A stretch of DNA of 5,907 nucleotides from JAEZPW01 sp035629075 (lineage in GTDB: Bacteria; Acidobacteriota; Terriglobia; Terriglobales; Acidobacteriaceae): the NCBI GenBank assembly GCA_035629075.1, contig DASPIK010000089.1:1-5907 (forward strand), in the 5' to 3' direction. Positions 1 to 5,408 of this stretch are shown piece by piece (positions within the stretch are counted from its first letter, which is position 1; each line of letters begins with the position of its first letter). The notes under the pieces were generated by a model. The model saw only the letters and a list, made by a program, of their open reading frames with translations. It searched no databases and had not been told where the DNA came from. The position numbers and the translations under genes are program-made.

Positions 1-369
1 GGTTCGGTTCTGGGGTGGTCGCCGGAGGGAGATCTGTTGCTCGCCTATGCACAAATCGGAGCATACGAAGACTGGTTCATGCCGATCCCGGTGGTTTACA
101 GCATAGGCGAGAAGAGGTCGTGGGCGGTCGATCTGCGCCCGATCTTTGCCAAGCGAACTGCCAAAGATTGCGACCTTCACTTCAATCCTCTGGGCTTCGT
201 GCCTGACGGCAAGGTCGTGTTCGACGCCGAGCCGTTTGAATACGTCGATCAGAACTGCTTCCGCGCCAGTCGCTGGCTGCTCGACTTTCGAACAAAGGCC
301 GTTTCGCCTACGGAACGGAAGGCGAACGCAGCGATCGAGTTCAAGACGACCTTCGGAAAGAACGACTAG
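1..369 (+). CDS. Hypothetical protein, C-terminal part (5' end outside window)
   Basis: Frame 1 is open from the first base and ends at TAG 367-369, giving 122 residues of a protein that begins to the left of the window. A TTG at 37 could serve as a start, but the reading frame upstream of it continues with similar protein-like composition (GSVLGWSPEGDLLLAYAQ), so I treat it as a truncated gene. 'GWSPEGDLLL' resembles a strand of WD40/TolB-type beta-propeller repeats (W-S-P-D-G), but one repeat is too little to assign a fold. The rest is rich in aromatic and charged residues (YEDWFMPIPVVYS, FEYVDQNCFRASRWLLDF) with no membrane segment or catalytic motif that I recognise. It converges on thiL with 47 bases between the stops, so the two are not co-transcribed. 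Function is unknown. I am fairly sure it is coding and unsure of everything else. Confidence 0.65.
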   Translation, partial: GSVLGWSPEGDLLLAYAQIGAYEDWFMPIPVVYSIGEKRSWAVDLRPIFAKRTAKDCDLHFNPLGFVPDGKVVFDAEPFEYVDQNCFRASRWLLDFRTKAVSPTERKANAAIEFKTTFGKND

Positions 370-416
370 TAGCTCAGGCTTCTGACGAGAGCGACATTTT
401 GCTCAGCCTCTCTCTA

Positions 417-1457
417 TCACTTCTTGCGCTCGAAGTGCTGCCACCCAAGTGGCTCCAGTTCGCGCCGTCCGCGCTCCTGGTTGACGAGCCAGACGCGGTG
501 TTGTCCCGCGCGGTCGTCCTTTGTGATGGTGCCGATGTAGGTGATCGGCACGCCGCCGACCGACTTGGGCACGAGTTTGTGCTTTTGCGGACGCGTAGTG
601 AACACCAATTCGTATTCGTCGCCGCCGTGCAGGGCGTCATCGATGTTCGCACCTGTCGCGAAAGGGATGGCTTCTTCGGCGATCCAGGCACTGACGCCGC
701 TTCCGTCGCAGATGTGGCGGAGGTCGGTCGAGAGGCCATCACTGATGTCGATCATCGCCGAAGCGATGCCGCGCTCTCGCAGAAAGCGCCCTATCTCAAT
801 GCGCGGTTCGGGCCAGAAATGCTTGCGGGCAGCCCTGTCGCGGAGGACGTCTTTCGGGGTCTCGCCAGCTATGAGTCGATTCAGTGCCGCGACTCCCATC
901 CCTAACTTGCCTGTGACATAAATATCGTCGCCGACTTTTGCACCAGACCGCAGCACGGCCTTACCCCGAGGAACCGAGCCCAGCACCATGATGTCGGCCA
1001 GAACCGGCCCTGAAGTCGCAGTTCGTGCCCGGGACGACTGGTTCGACGCTGGCGATTGCGCCGTATCCCCTCCAGCCAGTTGAACCCCGAACTTCCTCGC
1101 CAATGCCGAGAATCCGCGCAGGAATTCATCAACCCACTTCTGATCAAGATTAGCCGGCAATGCCAGCGATAGGAACGCCGCCATCGGCACGCCGCCCATT
1201 GCAGCGATGTCACTTAGGCCGCGGGTCAGGCATCGGTGGCCGACGACATTAGCCGGGTGCCATTCGCGCCGGAAGTGAACTTCCTCAAGGCTGAAGTCGG
1301 TCGTAACGAGCGCCTCGTGCCCGGCGGCCAGGCGAAGCACAGCACAGTCGTCGCCAACACCGGTGATGACTCGACTGCCTGCGCTCTTGCTGGGCGAGCT
1401 GCGTTGCTTGAGGATTTGTTGTATTCGCTTGATCAGGTCACGTTCCGGTAGTGGCAT
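417..1457 (-). CDS. thiL: Thiamine-monophosphate kinase ThiL
   Basis: ThiL phosphorylates thiamine monophosphate with ATP to thiamine diphosphate, the last step of cofactor synthesis in the cytosol. The 346-residue product shows the family motifs in order: GDDCAV (35-40, Mg-ATP site), TTDFSLEEVHF (52-62), GLSDIAAMGG (80-89), AGGDT (128-132), DISDGLSTDL (237-246), GGDEYELVF (278-286, usual form GGEDYELLF) and the terminal GW-HF (338-342). Length is slightly above the usual ~320-340; a Ser/Ala/Arg-rich stretch at 134-151, after GGDT, looks like an insertion. The frame stays open upstream to an ATG at 1661, but those 68 residues carry no ThiL sequence. ThiL proteins normally start just before an ERDLI-like helix, so I chose ATG 1457 (MPLPERDLIKRI). 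No Shine-Dalgarno is visible there; the preceding bases are pyrimidine-rich. No other thi gene or TPP riboswitch is present in the window. Confidence 0.95.
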   Translation of the reverse strand: MPLPERDLIKRIQQILKQRSSPSKSAGSRVITGVGDDCAVLRLAAGHEALVTTDFSLEEVHFRREWHPANVVGHRCLTRGLSDIAAMGGVPMAAFLSLALPANLDQKWVDEFLRGFSALARKFGVQLAGGDTAQSPASNQSSRARTATSGPVLADIMVLGSVPRGKAVLRSGAKVGDDIYVTGKLGMGVAALNRLIAGETPKDVLRDRAARKHFWPEPRIEIGRFLRERGIASAMIDISDGLSTDLRHICDGSGVSAWIAEEAIPFATGANIDDALHGGDEYELVFTTRPQKHKLVPKSVGGVPITYIGTITKDDRAGQHRVWLVNQERGRRELEPLGWQHFERKK

Positions 1458-1636
1458 CAGAAGGAGAGTAGCGCAACGGTACTGCGAAAGGAAATACGCA
1501 GACGACCCGATGGTAGCGCAGAGTGCGCGGAGCTTCACTGGCCTGGTGATCCGGTCTTGGCGACGTCTGGGTTGATCGTCTGAGTTCAAGTTGTCGAGGG
1601 CCCACTTGATTGGGTGATGGTCTAGTAGCCGAGTCC

Positions 1637-1652
1637 TACCTTGCCTAAGGTA
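1637..1652. repeat. Inverted repeat A, TACCTT-GCCT-AAGGTA (possible operator)
   Basis: The sequence TACCTTGCCTAAGGTA is a perfect 6-bp inverted repeat around a 4-base centre. A near-copy (ACCTTGCTAAGGT) lies at 1694-1706; the two differ in the core by one inserted base, and their centres are about 55 bp apart, roughly five helical turns. Paired palindromes in a divergent promoter region are typical of a dimeric repressor or activator site. The regulator family cannot be told from the motif. A chance or RNA-level hairpin is the alternative. Confidence 0.45.
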
Positions 1653-1676
1653 ATGGTCCATAGGTGCCCGTCCGAG

Positions 1677-1706
1677 TTGACAACGTTTGTCTCACCTTGC
1701 TAAGGT
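1677..1706 (+). promoter_or_regulatory. Candidate sigma70-type promoter for the M23 peptidase gene
   Basis: A perfect -35 hexamer TTGACA (1677-1682) is followed after 18 bases by TAAGGT (1701-1706). That -10 is weak (3 of 6 matches to TATAAT) but is preceded by an extended -10 TG (1698-1699). The predicted start near 1713 would give a 5' leader of about 230 bases before the TTG start at 1942. The -10 overlaps inverted repeat B, so a protein bound there should block polymerase. Prediction only. Confidence 0.35.
1694..1706. repeat. Inverted repeat B, ACCTT-GCT-AAGGT (possible operator over the -10)
   Basis: A perfect 5-bp inverted repeat around a 3-base centre, almost identical to repeat A at 1637-1652 (ACCTTGC-TAAGGT against ACCTTGCCTAAGGT). 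It contains the whole candidate -10 hexamer of the promoter at 1677-1706, the position expected for a repressor site. The role is inferred from position and duplication only. Confidence 0.45.
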
Positions 1707-1928
1707 TTGTGCGTTCCCGTTCAGCTCTGGCCGAACCAAAGGGAGGCCTCAAAGGCCCCGGCGGAGCGACAGTCGTAAATTTCGGCGGCGCAGCGCTGTT
1801 CTTCTGCCGACTTATTGGCAGCGGCGCAATCCATCAGCAAACGTCGCCACCTGAGTAGCAACGGAAGTTCTCAACCGAGAAGAACTGTTCTTTCATTCTT
1901 CCGGCTCAGAGGACCCGAATCTTGAACC

Positions 1929-1933
1929 AGGAG
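1929..1933 (+). promoter_or_regulatory. Shine-Dalgarno AGGAG fixing the TTG start of the M23 gene
   Basis: AGGAG ends 8 bases before TTG 1942, an ideal spacing. No ATG or GTG in this frame lies nearby, so the site supports TTG as the true initiator. Confidence 0.75.
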
Positions 1934-1941
1934 CTTGGAAT

Positions 1942-2847
1942 TTGCGGAAGCGCTTCTACATTCTGTTCGTAACGCGCGACTCCGATGGCGAACTCCGCAA
2001 AATCCATATTCCCATCCATTACGTCTACGTCTTCTTAGCGGGCGCCGTTCTGGGAATGCTGACAATCACCGGCATTGCAGGCAGTTACACCCGCATGTTG
2101 GTTAAGACGGCCCGATATAACGATCTCCGGACAGAGAAGAAGCAGCTCGAATCGCGCTATAGCCGCCTCGAGGAGGCGGCAAAAGAAAAGGACATCCAGG
2201 TCGCCTCGCTTGGCTCCCTAGCCAATGAAGTTTCCATGCTCTACGGCCTAAAGTCCGAACCGGTCATCGACGCCTCAGACACGGATATGACCGAGCAGCA
2301 AGTAGCCCAATCGCTCGACCAGCTTGGCCTCCTCAAGCAGACGGCCCTGCGCGGTGGAGCGACCATTGGTATCAGCGGCGGTTTTGGTCGCAGCGTTACT
2401 GCGGTCGATTGGCTCAACCTCGCCTCCGCCCCGAACCTCTGGCCGGTGGAAGGACGCATCTCGAGCTCGTTCGGGTCACGGCTCGATCCGTTCACGGGTG
2501 AAGGCGCCGTGCACCGCGGCATAGATATCTCAACCGGCTACGGGCACCCGGTGATCGCTCCCGCTGATGGCGTCGTCAGCTATGCAGATTTCATGAGCGG
2601 TTACGGCCGGTTGGTCGTGGTGGAACACGGTCACGGCATCACGACCAGGTACGGACACTTGTCCGGCTTTGCGGTGACTGACGGCCAGCATGTCGAGCGC
2701 GGCGAGGTTATAGGCTACGTCGGACTTTCCGGACGCTCTACCGGTCCGCACCTTCACTACGAAGTCTGGGTACGCGGGACGCCGGTGAACCCCTACAAAT
2801 ATCTCCGCACCACCATGGCGCGAGTGCGGCGCCTCGCGGGCGACTAA
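1942..2847 (+). CDS. M23 (LytM-type) membrane-anchored peptidoglycan endopeptidase
   Basis: A zinc metallopeptidase of family M23, expected to cut peptide cross-links of murein or, in degenerate members, to activate amidases. The 301-residue product has a short basic N-terminus, one membrane helix (about 25-46), a charged coiled-coil-like segment (about 60-90), a linker, and a C-terminal LytM domain (about 165-290). The zinc and catalytic residues are all present: H191 and D195 in HRGID, H239 in RYGHL, H270 and H272 in PHLHYEV; PVNPYKYL near the end is the usual closing motif. It is therefore likely an active enzyme, anchored in the inner membrane and facing the periplasm, and not an EnvC/NlpD-like degenerate. 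The start is TTG with AGGAG 8 bases upstream. It converges on the 3006-4094 gene and is divergent from thiL, so it is probably monocistronic. The family is certain; the exact murein bond and cellular role are not. Confidence 0.93.
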   Translation: MRKRFYILFVTRDSDGELRKIHIPIHYVYVFLAGAVLGMLTITGIAGSYTRMLVKTARYNDLRTEKKQLESRYSRLEEAAKEKDIQVASLGSLANEVSMLYGLKSEPVIDASDTDMTEQQVAQSLDQLGLLKQTALRGGATIGISGGFGRSVTAVDWLNLASAPNLWPVEGRISSSFGSRLDPFTGEGAVHRGIDISTGYGHPVIAPADGVVSYADFMSGYGRLVVVEHGHGITTRYGHLSGFAVTDGQHVERGEVIGYVGLSGRSTGPHLHYEVWVRGTPVNPYKYLRTTMARVRRLAGD

Positions 2848-2961
2848 GAACCACGCAACTCAGCCGTCCGGTGCCAAGCGGGCGTCATGTTCCATCTAAG
2901 CCCAGCCCCACCCCCGCACTCCGTAACACGGCATCATCGAAGCCTGCACGACACCATGCTG

Positions 2962-2984
2962 GCAGATGCGCAGCCTGCATCCGC
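2962..2984. repeat. Weak inverted repeat in the convergent intergenic gap
   Basis: GATGC (2965-2969) and GCATC (2977-2981) pair around a 7-base loop, and two more pairs follow beyond one mismatch. It lies between the convergent stops at 2847 and 3006, where a bidirectional terminator would be expected, but there is no T-tract on either strand. I see no better terminator in this 158-base gap. Confidence 0.2.
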
Positions 2985-3005
2985 CACAATGCATCGCAAG
3001 AGGAC

Positions 3006-4094
3006 TTACTTCTTTTCCGGCCGCTTCTTCGGAAGCGTCTTTTGTTCCTCCGGCGTCGGTGCCGGAGCGCCTTGTACTAGTGGAGCGTCACCTACGGGTG
3101 GTTCCTGAAGCATCTTCCTGATGAATCCCTGCGGTACCGAAGCGGTCAGAATGGCGCGATCGTTGCTCTGTTCCACTTTGAGCGAGTCGAAGAACTCCTT
3201 GACGTCCGGGTCAGGGCCTTGCGGCTGCATGGATTGTGAAAAGCCGCGGAAAATGCTCAGAAAAGCATTCGCCTGCTCCGCGATGCGCCGAGCTTCATCC
3301 TCTCCGGTTGTGAACGCTTCCGCCTTCACGTGTACGCCTGTTGTGTATCGCACCGAGGCGACGATGACGCTGCCCCCGGGAAAGAACAGGTCGTAGCCGC
3401 CTGGAAGGATGAAAAGCCCGCTATTCTTGCCCGGCGCTGACGGCGATACCCGCGCGATGCTCCAGGCCAACGTTCCGAGCGGAACGTGCTTGTAATAGTC
3501 CTTCACCAGCGCAGGACCACCGAACGGCAGGGCAATCTCCTTGTACTTGTCGATCATGGAGCGGATGACCTGCGGATCATCGGTGTTTGACACAGCCGCG
3601 GTACCGACGCCCAGCAGTGCCAGGCGGACCGTGCGCCCTTCCAGCGGAAAGCTGAAGATGTCGATGTCCCGATGACGCTCCGTGCTTGCGGCGATCTTGC
3701 GAAAATAGTTCGCAACACGATTTGTGTCGAAGTGTCCGACGAAGATCTCGCTGAAGCGAGGATGAGTGTCAGCGGTCGCGCTTCGTGGCGAGCCGTCGGC
3801 GGGGGGCGACGGCAAGTGCACCGCAAAGGCCGCCTCGTCCAGATCGCGTTCAAACTGGAATCCGGTTTCCTGCACGAACTGCGCGTACTCAGGTTCAGAG
3901 ATCGGGGCTGGCTTTTGGCCGATGACGCCGGCCTGGCGTAGCGGTTTCAGGTTCACATAAATGAACGCGTCCGCGTTCGGCAGAAGGCGGGCCGGTTCCG
4001 GCGCGGCAAGTTTTCTGAGGTAAACTGCCAGAGCGATCGCTGCGGCAGCGGCTAAAACGGAAATGGCAATGATGATTGTGCGTTTTCTTCGCAT
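3006..4094 (-). CDS. Hypothetical protein with N-terminal membrane anchor
   Basis: A 362-residue protein I do not recognise as a named family. It starts with a basic tip (MRRKR) and one hydrophobic helix (about 7-26), consistent with an uncleaved membrane anchor and an exported remainder. The extracytoplasmic part opens with LLPNADAFIYVNLKPLR, a pattern I associate with large periplasmic DUF-type proteins of Acidobacteriota that begin 'LP-ADA-YV'. It continues as a mixed alpha/beta domain with hydrophobic strands (SEIFVGHF, VRLALLGVGTAAVSN, GSVIVASVRYTTGVHVKAEAF) and a helical EDEARRIAEQANAFLSIF stretch. The C-terminus (about 331-362) is Pro/Lys-rich and probably disordered. No catalytic motif is evident. 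The ATG at 4094 is chosen because the membrane segment follows directly; no clear Shine-Dalgarno precedes it. It converges on the M23 gene and is divergent from the tRNA cluster, so it is likely transcribed alone. Coding status is solid, function unknown. Confidence 0.85.
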   Translation of the reverse strand: MRRKRTIIIAISVLAAAAAIALAVYLRKLAAPEPARLLPNADAFIYVNLKPLRQAGVIGQKPAPISEPEYAQFVQETGFQFERDLDEAAFAVHLPSPPADGSPRSATADTHPRFSEIFVGHFDTNRVANYFRKIAASTERHRDIDIFSFPLEGRTVRLALLGVGTAAVSNTDDPQVIRSMIDKYKEIALPFGGPALVKDYYKHVPLGTLAWSIARVSPSAPGKNSGLFILPGGYDLFFPGGSVIVASVRYTTGVHVKAEAFTTGEDEARRIAEQANAFLSIFRGFSQSMQPQGPDPDVKEFFDSLKVEQSNDRAILTASVPQGFIRKMLQEPPVGDAPLVQGAPAPTPEEQKTLPKKRPEKK

Positions 4095-4327
4095 ACATTA
4101 GGCGGGTATCGCGAACTTCACGTGCTGCTCATAACGTGCGATTCCTATCGGCACCCCGCCAGACCAAATGCAACCGACAACCAAAACTAAAAAGTGGCGA
4201 CATGAACCCCTTTTTGTAACTTCCCAGAGTAGCGAAACCAGCGCTTTTTGGATAGAATTATCGAGGAATCCGCACAATGGAAGATGGAGATGTGCGACGG
4301 AAGGTGGGAGTTTCTTGCATCTACCGT

Positions 4328-4344
4328 CTGATGTCTAACATCAG
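4328..4344. repeat. Perfect inverted repeat CTGATGT-CTA-ACATCAG
   Basis: Seven paired bases with a 3-base centre, ending 7 bases before the candidate -35 of the tRNA array promoter. The half-site CTGATG occurs again at 4362-4367, inside the promoter spacer. Its position suggests a regulator site for the stable-RNA operon, but nothing else supports that. Confidence 0.35.
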
Positions 4345-4351
4345 CCACGAA

Positions 4352-4381
4352 TTGTTGCAGTGCTGATGACGCTGTGCTAAT
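4352..4381 (+). promoter_or_regulatory. Candidate promoter of the tRNA-tuf array
   Basis: TTGTTG (4352-4357) is separated by 18 bases from GCTAAT (4376-4381; 4 of 6 matches), with an extended -10 TG at 4373-4374. Transcription would begin near 4388, about 29 bases before the first tRNA, a normal 5' leader for a tRNA operon. The hexamers are imperfect, so this is only the best placed candidate. Confidence 0.35.
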
Positions 4382-4416
4382 GTTCTTACTTTGTGCCGGT
4401 CTGCGGCAAGGGTTTC

Positions 4417-4492
4417 GCTGGCGTAGCTCAGCTGGTAGAGCATCTGATTTGTAATCAGAGGGTCGCAGGTTCAAATCCTGTCGCCAGCTCCA
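4417..4492 (+). tRNA. tRNA-Thr (anticodon UGU)
   Basis: A 76-base cloverleaf. The acceptor stem GCTGGCG pairs with CGCCAGC, the D-arm is GCTC-AGCTGGTA-GAGC, the anticodon stem TCTGA/TCAGA encloses TTTGTAA with anticodon TGT, and the T-arm is GCAGG-TTCAAAT-CCTGT. Discriminator T and CCA are encoded. It reads ACA and wobble threonine codons. It occupies the thrU position of the E. coli thrU-tyrU-glyT-thrT-tufB order, first in the array. Confidence 0.98.
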
Positions 4493-4628
4493 CGTTAGAA
4501 AGCCACGCAAGCGCGGTTTGGGGCTGCCGTTGGGCGCGTCCCGGCGGGGCCAGGCGGTAACCAGCAGGAAGAAATCCCAAGCGAGCTTCCGGAACTTTGG
4601 CGTCGAAAGCAGAAGTATGTTCGTCTGC

Positions 4629-4634
4629 TATAGT
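4629..4634 (+). promoter_or_regulatory. Extended -10 candidate (TGCTATAGT) inside the Thr-Tyr tRNA spacer
   Basis: TATAGT (5 of 6 matches to TATAAT) is preceded by TG one base upstream (4626-4627), a textbook extended -10. The -35 region (about 4605-4612) is poor. If active it would start near 4641 and give the downstream tRNAs, the small membrane protein and tuf a second promoter. Confidence 0.3.
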
Positions 4635-4701
4635 TTGGAAGCGCGTGGTTGAGTTCTTTGAAAGTTTGGTGGCCCATTCAAATTTCGTTTTGGATGGTGG
4701 T

Positions 4702-4730
4702 CCAGTCAAGCCTGGTTTTGGCTTGACTGG
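4702..4730. repeat. Strong 11-bp hairpin between tRNA-Thr and tRNA-Tyr
   Basis: CCAGTCAAGCC (4702-4712) pairs perfectly with GGCTTGACTGG (4720-4730) around the loop TGGTTTT. Neither side is followed by a T-tract, so it is not a standard intrinsic terminator on either strand. It could be an RNase III or other processing site in the tRNA precursor, a Rho-independent pause site, or a DNA-level palindrome. Confidence 0.6.
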
Positions 4731-4781
4731 GGCAGTGATTCGCGCTGTCGTTGAGCATGGCTCCGGCGCCGCGGATGATGT

Positions 4782-4869
4782 GCACAGGTGGCCGAGCGGT
4801 TAATGGCAGCAGGCTGTAAACCTGCCGCTCCTTGGAGCTACGGAGGTTCGAATCCTCCCCTGTGCACCA
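4782..4869 (+). tRNA. tRNA-Tyr (anticodon GUA)
   Basis: An 88-base class II tRNA with a long variable arm. The acceptor stem GCACAGG pairs with CCTGTGC, the anticodon stem GCAGG/CCTGC encloses CTGTAAA with anticodon GTA, the variable arm forms around GCTCCTTGGAGC, and the T-arm is GGAGG-TTCGAAT-CCTCC. Discriminator A and CCA are encoded. It is second in the array (tyrU position) and separated from tRNA-Thr by an unusually long 289-base spacer. Confidence 0.98.
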
Positions 4870-4896
4870 TGATCTTGATACGAAAGCGAGCAGTGC

Positions 4897-5115
4897 TTGC
4901 AGCCTAAGCAGAAGTTGATTCTTGCACTGACGGCTTACGCCGCGTTGGGCTTTTTGGCTTGGCAGACGATGAGCGATGAGCCGATCCGCCTTGGCGGTAT
5001 CCAGGCAAGCTTTCGCGTTCTGACGCTGTTGATTCTCGGCCTGCTGGCATTTCGCACCGTGATGGCGTTTCTGCGGTTGCGGGCGGAAGATGACAGCGCC
5101 GGGCGCAAGCAGTAA
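4897..5115 (+). CDS. Small two-helix membrane protein within the tRNA-tuf array
   Basis: A 72-residue protein of unknown function beginning 27 bases after tRNA-Tyr and therefore almost surely on the same transcript. It has a basic tip (MQPKQK), a first membrane helix at about 7-24, a short polar loop with SDEPIRLGG, a second helix at about 41-59, and a charged tail RLRAEDDSAGRKQ. The hydrophobic pattern, positive residues flanking the helices and a clean stop argue for a real gene. The start is taken as TTG 4897, since an in-frame TGA lies at 4876 and no ATG or GTG occurs before the first helix. The ribosome site is weak (GCGAG-like, about 4886-4890). In the E. coli arrangement no protein gene sits between tyrU and glyT. 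A short hydrophobic chance frame is the alternative, which I consider less likely. Confidence 0.65.
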   Translation: MQPKQKLILALTAYAALGFLAWQTMSDEPIRLGGIQASFRVLTLLILGLLAFRTVMAFLRLRAEDDSAGRKQ

Positions 5116-5180
5116 CGAGTTCGAGCCGGCCCTAGTGAGCTCGAGCCAGAACGGCGCTAGGAATTCGTTAAAGCCAGCGT

Positions 5181-5233
5181 CAGTGGGTTCAAATCAGCGC
5201 GAGCCCCGCAGGAGCGGAACGAGTTTAGCCCGG
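5181..5233. repeat. Palindromic tandem repeat, unit 1
   Basis: This 53-base unit matches unit 2 (5244-5296) at 42 of 53 positions at a constant offset of 63 bases. The conserved core at 5201-5233 begins GAGCCCCGCAGG and ends GTTTAGCCCGG; it differs from unit 2 at only three of 33 positions. The small stem CCCC-GCA-GGAG has one mismatch here. Confidence 0.7.
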
Positions 5234-5243
5234 GAGTAAGTGG

Positions 5244-5296
5244 TAGCGGGCTTGAGTCAGAGTGAGCCCCGCAGGGGCGGCACAAGTTTAGCCCGG
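5244..5296. repeat. Palindromic tandem repeat, unit 2
   Basis: Second copy, 63 bases after unit 1. Its core forms a perfect G-CCCC / GGGG-C stem with loop GCA (5266-5278). Its last bases, GCCCGG, are also the left arm of the larger stem-loop at 5291-5313. Confidence 0.7.
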
Positions 5297-5313
5297 CACT
5301 TCAGTGCCGGGGC
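5291..5313. repeat. GC-rich stem-loop CCCGGCACT-TC-AGTGCCGGG
   Basis: A perfect 9-bp inverted repeat (5292-5300 with 5303-5311), read as an 8-bp stem with a TTCA tetraloop if the innermost pair is opened. It directly continues repeat unit 2, so stem, 'AAGTTTAG' linker and stem probably form one composite element. No T-tract follows, so a terminator role is not indicated. Confidence 0.65.
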
Positions 5314-5329
5314 GGTAGGCAGATAGGTT

Positions 5330-5352
5330 GAGTCCCGTAGGGACGACACGAG
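5330..5352. repeat. Palindromic tandem repeat, unit 3 (short, diverged)
   Basis: This core matches the first 23 bases of the unit 2 core at 18 positions and starts 66 bases after it. The stem is GTCCC-GTA-GGGAC (5332-5344). Relative to unit 2, a C-G pair has become T-A on both sides, a compensatory change that keeps the stem. Confidence 0.55.
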
Positions 5353-5387
5353 AGGGCGGGCGTATGTGCTCGCTGCCGAGAACCTGA

Positions 5388-5408
5388 CCCTGAGCGGAAG
5401 TCGAAGGG
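5388..5408. repeat. CCCTGAGC...GTCGAAGGG element
   Basis: A 21-base imperfect palindrome-like sequence with CCCT and AGGG ends. I recall closely similar strings as dispersed intergenic repeats in many bacterial genomes; only one copy is in this window, so its repeat status rests on memory. Confidence 0.3.

Larger units (their letters stand above)
1458..1941. other. Divergent intergenic region between thiL and the M23 peptidase gene
   Basis: This 484-base stretch separates two divergently transcribed genes. Open frames in it (for example 1664-1858 on plus and the upstream extension of thiL to 1661 on minus) have no recognisable protein features or good ribosome sites, so I read it as regulatory. 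It contains a TTGACA promoter candidate toward the M23 gene (1677-1706), two inverted repeats (1637-1652 and 1694-1706), a small hairpin GGCCT-CAA-AGGCC (1745-1757), and CTGCC/GGCAG flanking an 8-base loop near 1817-1834. I could not identify a convincing promoter for thiL. No riboswitch core or T-tract terminator was recognised. Confidence 0.6.
4095..4416. other. Intergenic region between the hypothetical gene and the tRNA-tuf array
   Basis: This 322-base region should hold the promoters of the minus-strand gene at 3006-4094 and of the tRNA array. The minus strand has a -10-like GATAAT (4262 down to 4257) without a good -35. The plus strand has TAGAAT (4253-4258), also without a -35, and a better placed candidate at 4352-4381. 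AAAAAG-T-GG (4189-4197) can pair with CC-C-CTTTTT (4207-4215) with one mismatch around a 9-base loop, which resembles a weak bidirectional terminator or an A/T-tract element. Reading frames here run antisense through the tRNA and are not credible genes. Confidence 0.5.

Noticed and set aside
1458..1661. 68-residue N-terminal extension of ThiL from ATG 1661
   Set aside because: The extension is basic, low in structure and has no counterpart in ThiL, whose conserved start begins at MPLPERDLI.
1458..1700. TPP riboswitch upstream of thiL
   Set aside because: I looked on the minus strand for the CTGAGA and the distal conserved core of the THI element; they are not present together.
1664..1858. 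Plus-strand 64-residue frame in the divergent region
   Set aside because: No ribosome site, no recognisable composition, and it overlaps the promoter and palindromes.
4187..4510. Minus-strand frame encoding QDLNLRPSDYKSDALPAEL-type protein
   Set aside because: It is the antisense of tRNA-Thr. This peptide is a familiar false annotation produced by tRNA reverse strands.
4455..4709. Minus-strand frame ending in ELATGFEPATL
   Set aside because: Its C-terminus comes from antisense tRNA-Thr and the rest crosses the spacer without protein-like features.
4597..4803. Plus-strand 68-residue frame in the Thr-Tyr spacer
   Set aside because: It runs into tRNA-Tyr, has no ribosome site and contains the 11-bp hairpin, so the spacer is more likely non-coding.
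5185..5200. Degenerate tRNA T-arm (GGGTTCAAATC) in the repeat region
   Set aside because: The flanking bases do not pair as a T-stem and no acceptor or anticodon arm is found.
5181..5352. CRISPR array
   Set aside because: Only three diverged units, the spacing regions are themselves similar, and no cas genes are present.
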